64,000 nt of DNA from Bacilli bacterium (GTDB lineage Bacteria; Bacillota_I; Bacilli_A; RF39; UBA660), in assembly GCA_017634385.1 (NCBI GenBank), contig JAGBNN010000002.1:217156-281155 (forward strand), given 5' to 3'. The translations under genes and the position numbers were made by a program. This document shows positions 10,401 through 17,466 of the stretch, piece after piece. The notes below the pieces were generated by a model. It saw only the letters and a program-made list of their open reading frames with translations. It made no database searches and was not told the origin of the DNA. Positions within the stretch are counted from its first letter, which is position 1. Each line of letters opens with the position of its first letter.

Positions 10401-10705
10401 TCACCTTTAAAATTTAAATATCCATATGTATTAATTGATTCTTGAGTTTGTATAGTATTTTTACCATCCACAGAATACTCATATATAAGTCCTTCATCTG
10501 GTATTACTCTTGCTTTACCTTGTACTTCGTCTGCATTGTATTGTATTTCTGCAGTGTGCATCATTAATTCTACACTTTCTCTATAACTTTCCATTTCTGT
10601 TTTTTCAATAACTTTTAATACTTGCGGTATTGCTATTACCATTACTATTGCTAGTATTACTATTACTGCAAGTAATTCTATTAATGTAAATCCTTTTTTC
10701 TTCAT
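7487..10705 (-). CDS. Giant type IV pilin-like surface protein B with GLUG-type repeats
   Basis: A 1072-residue paralog of the protein at 3631-6828. The first 170 residues are nearly identical, including the prepilin signal KKKGFTLIELLAVIVILA with Glu5, while the repeat modules have diverged. Three modules are visible. Two end in LDTWIGGDNDNSGYYFDYN or a close variant and the third in TNNTGYLFDYVSSKGG. Between them, SGSGTEADPYLITNEQQWKE occurs twice. The C-terminus is Cys-rich with a CSCSSW motif. Predicted to be anchored by the N-terminal helix and exposed outside the cell. Promoter and terminator surroundings are duplicated along with the gene. Confidence 0.85.
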   Translation of the reverse strand: MKKKGFTLIELLAVIVILAIVMVIAIPQVLKVIEKTEMESYRESVELMMHTAEIQYNADEVQGKARVIPDEGLIYEYSVDGKNTIQTQESINTYGYLNFKGDKPRSGTLTMTKNKKFIVDKLMSKMHNGKYCAIKNLDEQKVTVGKSSNMGCSVDSEESDEVIADKKPCDLEVDKSDSNILYVDSASDLFKLSQDVNGGNNYSGKTIKVRNNLDMSQAQGTCVETFEPIGVYNSRAFSGTFDGGAKTISNLTINKPNSDGVGLFGNVNGTIKGVILDNITVTGNNYVSALAGGNSRSARSITDIIVKNINITGNSEVTPIGSGQGAISNVLIKSGSIKLNSENGTCGLSAFQYGTAINYAVVESLNVNLNKCVSEGYGTKYSNNVKVNNTNVTSGFLANDINDINAYENMNLDTWIGGDNDNSGYYFDYNKKGEITLKSVEKYPFTFSLTGSGTEADPYLITNEQQWKEVSTIPSQTKIYLLTKNLDFSSHKFYMLGGNYNNGTNRFRGTIKGGAKTIKNVTINASKCDNVGIIGLSAGKVVGLTAENIKVTGNDNSGALGSVSDVLEVILKNIDIKGGASVSSNGNMFDLGNVGNIVIKGGKLNFTGTSGNCYSAHSYYGGNNRISPISIIYELQMPSSCNYERENSSYISKNSKIGGSNISNGFNNGDINDINFYEAAGFDTWIGGDNDSSGYYFDYNDAGNEIIIKSVSENPFTFTLSGSGTEADPYLITNEQQWKEVSAKTTTKYYKLTSNLDFSNHKFYMLGSQQNRCGDTIDGGAKTIKNVTINASKANYVGIIGGQYGGSTYGLNLDHINVTGNNYVGAFCGSMYSSREYIREIALSNINITGNNYVGALNGSGTGGYNNNSGWLNNILVKSGNVTINTSDGNKYCYSAGIINPYSSSSIVENLSLSSNACSYQNTSTNVYASNNVKLAGTNITDGFNAGNVGDLLYYSGIIETIYSGDTNNTGYLFDYVSSKGGVYVVKASQLELNPQGDPGNAESGGSCSCSSWSDKGNTTYRTNTDATCKGIHYMKSSNGCYSYRIVGTGDISATADSHWICRGKIQSRTCN

Positions 10706-10721
10706 ATTCTCACCTATTTTA

Positions 10722-10749
10722 ATTATAACATTTATTTTTTTTGATTCAA
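10722..10749 (-). promoter_or_regulatory. Promoter of pilin-like gene B
   Basis: TTGAAT (10744-10749), a 16-bp spacer and TATAAT (10722-10727) with a TG extension, equivalent to the promoter of paralog A. Confidence 0.75.
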
Positions 10750-10777
10750 TAAAAAAGACATCTGTTTTACAGATATC
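10750..10777 (-). terminator. Terminator of the 216-residue membrane protein gene
   Basis: The hairpin GACATCTGT/ACAGATATC abuts the stop codon at 10778 and is followed by a T-rich run. It is the duplicate of the cotE terminator. Confidence 0.85.
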
Positions 10778-11428
10778 CTAAAATGGTAATGTTATCTTAT
10801 TATGATTGTTTATATCTCTATTTTCTAGTTTTACTTTATATATTATTGAATTATCATTAATATCATCTATTTCATAACTTATTTCTTTTATAAAATCATT
10901 TTTTATATCTACCACTATATTTACATCTATAGTTTTATTTGTATCTTTATCTGATAATATTTTTCTAGAATATAACATATTATATGCATCATATGATTTC
11001 ATTTTTATTACATATTTTTGTTTACTTAATTTTTTAGTTTTACCATGTTTTAATTTTTCATAATCGATTTTAAAATCTTGAATAATTTTTTTTGTTTTTT
11101 CGTATGTATCTCCATTATATTCATAAATTGTTTTCTTATTATTTTCTTTGACTACATATTCTATCATTCTATTTTCTAATTTTTGATCCAAATAATTACT
11201 TATTGTTATTTTTTCTATATTACTTGATTTTATCTTATCATAATCGATTTTAGATGATGTCTCTTTTGTTTTTATACTAAGTATTATATTTGTAGAATAA
11301 TTTATTTTATCTTCATATTTTATTGTATTATTAATAACATTATTAATTTTTAATTTATTTATTATATTATATAAGAATACTATTAATATAATTGTTACTA
11401 CTACTATAATTATTATTTTCTTTTTCAT
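10778..11428 (-). CDS. Hypothetical membrane-anchored protein
   Basis: A 216-residue protein with a basic N-terminus and one strongly hydrophobic segment (about residues 4-22), then a Lys/Asn/Asp-rich domain of about 190 residues that is probably outside the membrane. No cysteines or known motifs are evident. The middle shows repeated YE.N.D/YE motifs and the C-terminal third has alternating beta-like hydrophobicity (YKVKLENRDINNH). The gene follows frr after a terminator and precedes pilin-like gene B. I do not recognise a family. Confidence 0.65.
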   Translation of the reverse strand: MKKKIIIIVVVTIILIVFLYNIINKLKINNVINNTIKYEDKINYSTNIILSIKTKETSSKIDYDKIKSSNIEKITISNYLDQKLENRMIEYVVKENNKKTIYEYNGDTYEKTKKIIQDFKIDYEKLKHGKTKKLSKQKYVIKMKSYDAYNMLYSRKILSDKDTNKTIDVNIVVDIKNDFIKEISYEIDDINDNSIIYKVKLENRDINNHNKITLPF

Positions 11429-11439
11429 GCTAACCTCTT

Positions 11440-11471
11440 TTTTAAAAAGAGTTAAATTGTCATTAACTCTT
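11440..11471 (-). terminator. Terminator overlapping the frr stop codon
   Basis: Arms AGAGTTAA and TTAACTCT flank a 7-nt loop, and a run of T follows on the minus strand. The stem includes the end of frr. Confidence 0.65.
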
Positions 11472-12000
11472 CTTCTTTTTCTTTTGCTTTTTCATCTACT
11501 ATTTTATTATATTTATTTATAAGTTCTTGTACTTCTGCTTCACTTCTTTTTTCTTCATCTTCATTTACTTCTAATCTTTTAATAGAATTATTTGCATCTT
11601 GTCTTATATTTCTTAAAGCTATTTTACCTTCTTCACTCATTGCTTTTGCTTGTTTTACAAGTTCTCTTCTTCTATCTTCAGTAAGTTCTGGTATTGTTAT
11701 AAATATTAATTCTCCAGTATTATTTGGTGTTAATCCAAGCTCTGCTTCATATATAGCTTTTTCTATATCTGATAAACAAGATTTATCAAATGCTTTTATT
11801 TGTAATTTTCTTGCTTCTGGTACTGATACAGTTGCAAGTTGATTAAGTGGTGTTGGTGCTCCATAATAATTAACTTTTACATTATCTAATATTGCAGGAT
11901 TAGCTCTTCCTGCTCTTATAGTAGTAAATCTTGCCTCTAAATTTTCAATTGCTTTTTGCATTTTTTCTTCTGTTTCTAATAAAATTTCATCAATATCCAT
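11452..12000 (-). CDS. frr: Ribosome recycling factor
   Basis: A 182-residue protein of normal RRF length. Family motifs include FTTIRAGRANPAILDNVKVNYYG near residues 26-48 and ITIPELTEDRRRELVKQAK near 101-119. RRF splits post-termination ribosomes with EF-G. In most Firmicutes the order is rpsB-tsf-pyrH-frr; here a 147-residue unknown gene occupies the pyrH position. Confidence 0.97.
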   Translation of the reverse strand: MDIDEILLETEEKMQKAIENLEARFTTIRAGRANPAILDNVKVNYYGAPTPLNQLATVSVPEARKLQIKAFDKSCLSDIEKAIYEAELGLTPNNTGELIFITIPELTEDRRRELVKQAKAMSEEGKIALRNIRQDANNSIKRLEVNEDEEKRSEAEVQELINKYNKIVDEKAKEKEEELMTI

Positions 12001-12034
12001 ATTTATTCATCCTCTCATTTATAAATATATTTTA

Positions 12035-12073
12035 CCATAAAAAAATATTATTTCAATTAGAAATAATATTTTT
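12035..12073 (-). terminator. Terminator of the 147-residue gene
   Basis: A long AT-rich hairpin with arms AAAAATATTATTTC and AAATAATATTTTT spans the stop codon at 12072. Confidence 0.65.
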
Positions 12074-12515
12074 ACTCTTTTGTTTCACTATTTTTTAACG
12101 ATAAAATTACAGCTTCTGGTTCTTTATCAATTATTCCAGAATAAAATTCATCTTTTACATCATTATAGTTTTTTAAATATAGTTGAAAGTTATGTGCTTC
12201 TACTGGTCTTTTTATTACTACATGAGTTTTATTAAATTCTTCTAATTCTTCTCTTGGAACTTTATAAGTTTGTGATGTTTCAATATCAATATACTGATAA
12301 TATGAAGCTTTTAAATCATCTTCATAAGTTAATGAAGTAACCTCAATATTATTTATTTTACTTACTTTATAAGCTCCCATAAATACTACTATATTAAAAC
12401 TATCTTCTTGCTTTATTTCTGTTTGCATTATTGCTTTACCAAATGCACAACTTTCTTTTTGTTCTTTTAATTTTTCATTTAACATTCTGAATTTTTCTAA
12501 ATCGCTGTTCTTCAT
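12072..12515 (-). CDS. Hypothetical protein in the pyrH position
   Basis: A 147-residue soluble protein with no signal or membrane segment. It starts with a short charged helix (LEKFRMLNEKLKEQKESC) and continues with alternating strands such as FNIVVFMGAYKVSKI. It has a GGGAGG Shine-Dalgarno 6 nt before the start. It lies between tsf and frr with its own terminator, exactly where pyrH is normally found, but has no kinase motif and is too short for UMP kinase. I do not recognise the family. Confidence 0.7.
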   Translation of the reverse strand: MKNSDLEKFRMLNEKLKEQKESCAFGKAIMQTEIKQEDSFNIVVFMGAYKVSKINNIEVTSLTYEDDLKASYYQYIDIETSQTYKVPREELEEFNKTHVVIKRPVEAHNFQLYLKNYNDVKDEFYSGIIDKEPEAVILSLKNSETKE

Positions 12516-12571
12516 AATTACCTCCCTGATTCTATATTAATTATATCATTAATATATTTTTTGTGAAGATA

Positions 12572-12603
12572 AAAAATAAAAAAAGAGAAATTTCTTTCTC
12601 TTT
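12572..12603 (-). terminator. Terminator of rpsB-tsf
   Basis: Arms AAAGAGAAA and TTTCTCTTT with a 4-nt loop overlap the tsf stop codon. A T-rich tract follows on the minus strand. Confidence 0.75.
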
Positions 12604-13471
12604 ATCCATTTATTTGACTCATAACTTCTTCTACAAAGTTATCTTCTCTTTTTTCAATTCCTTCACCAACTTCGAATCTTACCATATCAACAATAGATCC
12701 TCCGTTAGCTTTTACGAATTCTGAAACAGTTTTATCAGAATCTTTAACAAATTCTTGTTCTTCTAAACAAATTTCTTTATAAAATTTATTTATACGTCCT
12801 TGTACCATTTTTTCAGCTATTTCAGCAGGTTTTCCTTCATTCATAGCTTGTTCTTTTAATACTTCCATTTCTTTAGCTGTTTCTTCTGCTGGAACATCTT
12901 CTCTTCTTATATAAGAAGGTCTCATAGCTGCTGCATGCATTGCTACATCTTTAGCAACATCTTCAGTAGCTCCTTCAATAACTGTTAATACAGATATTTT
13001 TCCACCCATATGAATATAACTACCAAAGTTTTGTGAATCAGTTTTAGTTTTTCTTTCAAATCTTCTAAAGCTTATTTTTTCTCCTATAGTAGCTGTCATA
13101 CTAGTTACATAGTCATTAAGTGTTCCTTCTTCACAAGGAAGAGCTAATGCTTCTTCCATAGTTTTAACATCATTATCAACTATTAATTTAGCAATTGTAT
13201 TTACTAAATTTACGAATTTTTCGTTTTTAGCAACGAAATCAGTTTCACAGTTAACTTCTACAACTGCGGCATTGTTACCATCTATTAATACAGTAGATAA
13301 TCCTTCTGCTGCTATTCTAGCTTGTTTTTTAGCTGCTTTTGAAATTCCTTTTTCTCTTAAATAGTCCATTGCTTTATCAATGTCACCATCACTAGCTTCT
13401 AATGCTTTTTTACAATCCATTAATCCAGCACCAGACATATCTCTTAATTCTTTTATTTTACTTGTATCCAT
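12602..13471 (-). CDS. tsf: Elongation factor Ts
   Basis: A 289-residue protein with the conserved start IKELRDMSGAGLMDCKKAL and VEVNCETDFVAKNEKF near residues 72-87. It recycles EF-Tu by exchanging GDP for GTP. The AAAGGAGG site sits 9 nt before the ATG, and the gene follows rpsB by 24 bp, the standard operon. Confidence 0.97.
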   Translation of the reverse strand: MDTSKIKELRDMSGAGLMDCKKALEASDGDIDKAMDYLREKGISKAAKKQARIAAEGLSTVLIDGNNAAVVEVNCETDFVAKNEKFVNLVNTIAKLIVDNDVKTMEEALALPCEEGTLNDYVTSMTATIGEKISFRRFERKTKTDSQNFGSYIHMGGKISVLTVIEGATEDVAKDVAMHAAAMRPSYIRREDVPAEETAKEMEVLKEQAMNEGKPAEIAEKMVQGRINKFYKEICLEEQEFVKDSDKTVSEFVKANGGSIVDMVRFEVGEGIEKREDNFVEEVMSQING

Positions 13472-13495
13472 TTATATATTCCTCCTTTTAGATTC

Positions 13496-14470
13496 TTATT
13501 TATTTAAAACTTCTAAAAGTTCTGCTTTTTTAAGTTTACTATATCCTTCTACACCTTGAGCTTTAGCTAATTCTTTTAATTCAGCTACTGTTTTTTTAGA
13601 TAAATCTTCTTTTTCGGCTTTGACTTCTTTTTTATCTTCTTTAACAGTTTCTTTTTTAGCTTTTACTTCTTTTGAAGGTTTAGCTTCTTTTTCAGCTTTT
13701 ACTTCTTTAGTTTCTTCTTTTTTAGGTTTTTCTTCTTTTTTTGTTTCTTTAACATTTTTATCTTCATCAGTTAAGAAATCTACCATTTCTCTATCTGTTC
13801 CTTCATTAATTGCATTAGCAAGTACTCCTAAAATGATTTTAACTGCTCTTACAGCATCATCATTTGCAGGTATTACATAATCAACTAAATCTGGATCACA
13901 GTTAGTATCAACTATTCCAAATACTGGGATTCCAAGTTTTCTAGCTTCTTTGATAGCTATATATTCTTTCTTAGGATCAGTAATTATCATAGCATCTGGT
14001 AATCTTTTCATATTTCTTATTCCACAGAAATAAGAATTTAATTTATCATATTGTTTTCTTATTTTAATTACTTCTTTTTTAGGAAGTAAATCAAGTGTAC
14101 CATTTGCTTCCATTTTTTCAACTTGATCTAAGTATCCCATTCTTCTTTTGATTGTTCTGAAGTTAGTTAATGTTCCACCTAACCATCTTTCAGTTACGTA
14201 GTAACTATCACTTCTTACTGCTTCTTCCATTGAAGCTTCTTGTGCTTGTTTCTTTGTTCCTACAAAGATAACTTTACCACCATTTTGTGCTATTTCTTTT
14301 AATGCATCATATGCTTCTTCAATTTTCTTAACTGTTTTTTGTAAATCTATTATATAGATTCCTTCTCTTGCTGTATAAATATATTCTTTCATTTTTGGAT
14401 TCCATCTTTTAGTTTGATGACCAAAATGAACACCAGCTTCTAATAAATAACCCATTGAAACTACTGCCAT
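13496..14470 (-). CDS. rpsB: 30S ribosomal protein S2 with a Lys/Glu-rich linker and Rho-N/SAP-like C-terminal domain
   Basis: A 324-residue S2. The first 235 residues are standard ([20 protein letters not shown], then [17 protein letters not shown] and [20 protein letters not shown]). They are followed by about 50 residues of [16 protein letters not shown] repeats and a final 34 residues reading [20 protein letters not shown] and then [13 protein letters not shown]. That last segment has the pattern of a Rho N-terminal/SAP-like helical module. Normal S2 is about 230-260 residues. The ATG at 14470 is chosen because AGGAGG lies 10 nt upstream; an earlier in-frame ATG at 14524 lacks a site. Confidence 0.95.
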   Translation of the reverse strand: MAVVSMGYLLEAGVHFGHQTKRWNPKMKEYIYTAREGIYIIDLQKTVKKIEEAYDALKEIAQNGGKVIFVGTKKQAQEASMEEAVRSDSYYVTERWLGGTLTNFRTIKRRMGYLDQVEKMEANGTLDLLPKKEVIKIRKQYDKLNSYFCGIRNMKRLPDAMIITDPKKEYIAIKEARKLGIPVFGIVDTNCDPDLVDYVIPANDDAVRAVKIILGVLANAINEGTDREMVDFLTDEDKNVKETKKEEKPKKEETKEVKAEKEAKPSKEVKAKKETVKEDKKEVKAEKEDLSKKTVAELKELAKAQGVEGYSKLKKAELLEVLNK

Positions 14471-14581
14471 AAATTTCATTCCTCCTTTTGTTAATCTTCC
14501 AAATATCTCATTTTTACTCTCCACTTATAATTAAGCACTTGGTTCATAAATCAATATTTGTGTTTTTTCAAAGCCAAATGT

Positions 14582-14592
14582 ATTATAACATA
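14582..14592 (-). promoter_or_regulatory. Extended -10 promoter of rpsB-tsf
   Basis: TATGTTATAAT on the minus strand gives TG plus TATAAT (14582-14587). Transcription would begin about 14575, giving a leader of about 105 nt before rpsB that could hold S2 autoregulation. Confidence 0.6.
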
Positions 14593-14630
14593 AGAAAAAA
14601 ATTAAGTAAATACTCCTTTTTAATTTACTT
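14590..14630 (-). terminator. Terminator of priA-HD operon
   Basis: Arms AAGTAAAT (14604-14611) and ATTTACTT (14623-14630), followed on the minus strand by AATTTTTTTC. Confidence 0.85.
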
Positions 14631-15225
14631 TAACTAAACCGAGATATTTACCTAATTTCTTTGCATTTGACATGTTTATTGATACTTTTTTATCTATAAA
14701 TGTTATTAAAAAACTTTCTTTGCAATTTGGAATTTTATATTTTGTGAATATACTAAGTGGAAACATATGAGTTACTATTGCATTTTCTATATTTTTATTT
14801 AAATATTTTTTAAAATATTTTCTTGAATTTTCAAGTGCTACTATAGGATGATTTATTCCATGTAATTCACTGAATTTTTCTTTTCTTTTTTCTATAAATC
14901 TTCTTCTATATTTTGCATCTAAAGATTCAAGTTCCTGTGTATATTGCCATGCTTCTGTATAAAAATCATGTAGTAATCCCGCAATAGCACAATTATATTC
15001 ATTTACGTTATGTTTTCTAGCAAATTTATAAGATTCAAATGATACTTTTATACTATGTGTCCATAAGCTTTCATTTTCATGATGAAGAAATAATCTTCTT
15101 TTTTGAAATTCTTTATTCTTAAGTATATTTTTTACTATTTTATACCATTTCTTAAATTCATAATCAGAAGAATAATATTCTAATATATTAATATCATCTA
15201 CACAATTATATTTATATCTAATCAT
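14620..15225 (-). CDS. HD-domain phosphohydrolase
   Basis: A 201-residue protein. An HD-type metal site is visible as H in LWTHSIKVSFESYKFA near residue 57, HD in CAIAGLLHDFYTEAW near residues 88-89, and a later conserved H in IVTHMFP. HD proteins of this size hydrolyse nucleotides or other phosphate esters; the substrate is unknown. It follows priA by 12 bp and shares its terminator. Confidence 0.75.
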   Translation of the reverse strand: MIRYKYNCVDDINILEYYSSDYEFKKWYKIVKNILKNKEFQKRRLFLHHENESLWTHSIKVSFESYKFARKHNVNEYNCAIAGLLHDFYTEAWQYTQELESLDAKYRRRFIEKRKEKFSELHGINHPIVALENSRKYFKKYLNKNIENAIVTHMFPLSIFTKYKIPNCKESFLITFIDKKVSINMSNAKKLGKYLGLVKVN

Positions 15226-15237
15226 TTTATCACTTCC

Positions 15238-17406
15238 TTATAAATTTATTGGATCTATATCTATACTTATATTTATTTTATTATTAGTATTTTCTTCTAA
15301 TATATTAATCTTATTTAATATATAATTAACATTTTCTTTATTTCTATATTTTATTATTATTTGGAAATAATATATATTATTTATCTTAGATATATTTGAT
15401 ACACTAGGACCTAGTACTATCATATCTTTTGATATATTGTTTTTTATAAAATCACTTATTTTTAATGCTTCTTTTTTACTTTCCTCATATATTTTACCAC
15501 CTATCTTAATTAAAGCCAAGAAATAATATGGTGGATACTTTAAGCTTTTTCTTATTTTCATTTCTTCTTGGTAAAAACCTATATAATTATGATATTTAGA
15601 ATAATTAATACTATAATTATCTGGATTATATGTTTGAATTATTACTTTTCCTTCTTTTTCACTTCTACCTGCTCTTCCTGATACTTGGCTTATTAATTGA
15701 TATGTATGTTCATTACTTCTAAAATCAGGAATATTTAAAAGTGTATCTGCATTTATTATTCCTACTAATGTAACTAAAGGAAAGTCTAATCCTTTTGCTA
15801 TCATTTGAGTTCCTACTAATATATCATATTCATGATTCATAAATGAATTTATTATCTTTTCATGTGCACCTTTTCTACTTGTTGTATCTATGTCCATTCT
15901 AACTACTCTTGCATCAAATAATTTATTTAACTCTTCTTCTACTTTTTCAGTACCAAGTCCGAAATTTTTTAAAGCTTTTGTTTTACAATGTGGACATACT
16001 TCTGTAATATTTTGTGCATATCCACAATAATGACATCTATTCATATTAGAATTTTTATGATATGTAAGAGTTATATCACAATTAGGACATTTTATTGTTT
16101 CTCCACAATTCGAACACATTTGATATGAAGAATATCCTCTTTTATTTAAAAATAATATTATTTGTTCATTTTTAGAAAGTCTATCATTAATTTCATTTAT
16201 TAATATATCTGAAAATATTGTATTACCTTTTTTTATTTGATATTTCATATCTACTATTTGTACTTTAGGAAGATGTGCATTATTAGCTCTTTTATCAAGA
16301 GTTACAAGTTCATAATATCCTTTATCCGCTCTTGCATATGTTTCAATTCTTGGTGTTGCACTTCCAAGTAAGACTTTTGCATTATGATATTTACCTCTTT
16401 TAATTGCTACATCAATAGCATTATATCTTGGATTAGATTCTTGTTTATATGATGATGAATGTTCTTCATCTATAATTATTATTCCTATATTATCAAGAGG
16501 TGCAAATATAGCAGATCTAGCACCTATTACAATAGATACTTCTCCTCTTTTTATTTTTCTATATTCATCGTATTTTTCTCCTTCAGAAAGACCACTATGT
16601 AAAACTGCTATTTTACTTCCAAAATGTTTTCTAAATCTTGCTATCATTTGTGGTGTTAAACTTATTTCTGGTACTAAACAAATAGCAGTCTTATTATTTT
16701 CTATTTGTTCTTTTATTAAGTGCATATATATTTCAGTTTTACCTGATCCTGTAACTCCATGAAGTAATATTACATCTTTAGAAGAATTTTTTATTTGTTT
16801 TAAAGATTTTTCTTGATATTCATTTAATACTAATATAGGTTCTATTTTCTCATTGTTATTTATTCTATATATTTCTTCTTTTTCTTCCTCTATAATATTT
16901 TTTTCTATTAAACTTTTTACAGTAGTAGATGAATATTTATTCTTTTTAATTTTTTCATTATTTAATAGTTCTTTTATTATTTCTATTTGTTTTTTAGCTT
17001 TAGATATTTTTATAAATTCTTCTGCTCTTTCTTTATCTACTATTTTTATATATGTATCATATTTTATATTTATGTTATCTTTTCTTCTTGCTTTATATCC
17101 TTTTGGAAGCATTGTTTGATAAATGGATATTAAATTACATAATATTTCTTCTTTTATATCTTTTCCTAAATCTATTAATTCTTTTGTTAAAATTGGTTCT
17201 TCATCTATAATACTTATTATCTCTTTTAAATCATATTCCGATGTTTCTTTTATATCTATTATAAATCCTTCTAATTTTTGTTTTCCAAAAGGTACTAATA
17301 CTCTTTTACCTACTTCTATATCTTTTTGAAGATTTTGAGGAACTAAATAATCAAAAGTTTTTTCTTTTTTAGAAAATGATATTTCTACTAAAACACTTAC
17401 TATCAT
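15238..17406 (-). CDS. priA: Primosomal protein N' (PriA helicase)
   Basis: A 722-residue superfamily 2 helicase that reloads the replisome at stalled forks. Walker A is GVTGSGKTEIYMH near residues 217-229, the DEAH-type box is IIIDEEHSSSYK near 313-324, and eight cysteines in four CxxC pairs near residues 432-472 bind two zincs between the helicase lobes. Length is normal. An AAGGAGG site precedes the ATG. Confidence 0.96.
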   Translation of the reverse strand: MIVSVLVEISFSKKEKTFDYLVPQNLQKDIEVGKRVLVPFGKQKLEGFIIDIKETSEYDLKEIISIIDEEPILTKELIDLGKDIKEEILCNLISIYQTMLPKGYKARRKDNINIKYDTYIKIVDKERAEEFIKISKAKKQIEIIKELLNNEKIKKNKYSSTTVKSLIEKNIIEEEKEEIYRINNNEKIEPILVLNEYQEKSLKQIKNSSKDVILLHGVTGSGKTEIYMHLIKEQIENNKTAICLVPEISLTPQMIARFRKHFGSKIAVLHSGLSEGEKYDEYRKIKRGEVSIVIGARSAIFAPLDNIGIIIIDEEHSSSYKQESNPRYNAIDVAIKRGKYHNAKVLLGSATPRIETYARADKGYYELVTLDKRANNAHLPKVQIVDMKYQIKKGNTIFSDILINEINDRLSKNEQIILFLNKRGYSSYQMCSNCGETIKCPNCDITLTYHKNSNMNRCHYCGYAQNITEVCPHCKTKALKNFGLGTEKVEEELNKLFDARVVRMDIDTTSRKGAHEKIINSFMNHEYDILVGTQMIAKGLDFPLVTLVGIINADTLLNIPDFRSNEHTYQLISQVSGRAGRSEKEGKVIIQTYNPDNYSINYSKYHNYIGFYQEEMKIRKSLKYPPYYFLALIKIGGKIYEESKKEALKISDFIKNNISKDMIVLGPSVSNISKINNIYYFQIIIKYRNKENVNYILNKINILEENTNNKINISIDIDPINL

Positions 17407-17435
17407 ATTAATTCCTCCTTTATATATATTTTAAC

Positions 17436-17466
17436 ATAAAAAAAAGATAAAAGTTAGCTAACTTTT
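17436..17466 (-). terminator. Terminator of the Trp-rich repeat protein gene
   Basis: The perfect palindrome AAAAGTTAGCTAACTTTT (17449-17466) overlaps the last codons and is followed by a T-rich tract on the minus strand. Confidence 0.75.

Larger units (their letters stand above)
10706..10777. repeat. Duplicated promoter/terminator block, copy 2
   Basis: Near-identical to 6829-6900 (two differences in 72 bases). It covers the upstream region of pilin-like gene B up to the stop codon of the preceding gene. Confidence 0.9.

Noticed and set aside
13620..13880. 86-codon open frame on the plus strand, opposite the S2 tail
   Set aside because: It mirrors a repetitive Lys/Glu coding region, has no Shine-Dalgarno and no sensible protein pattern; a shadow of rpsB.
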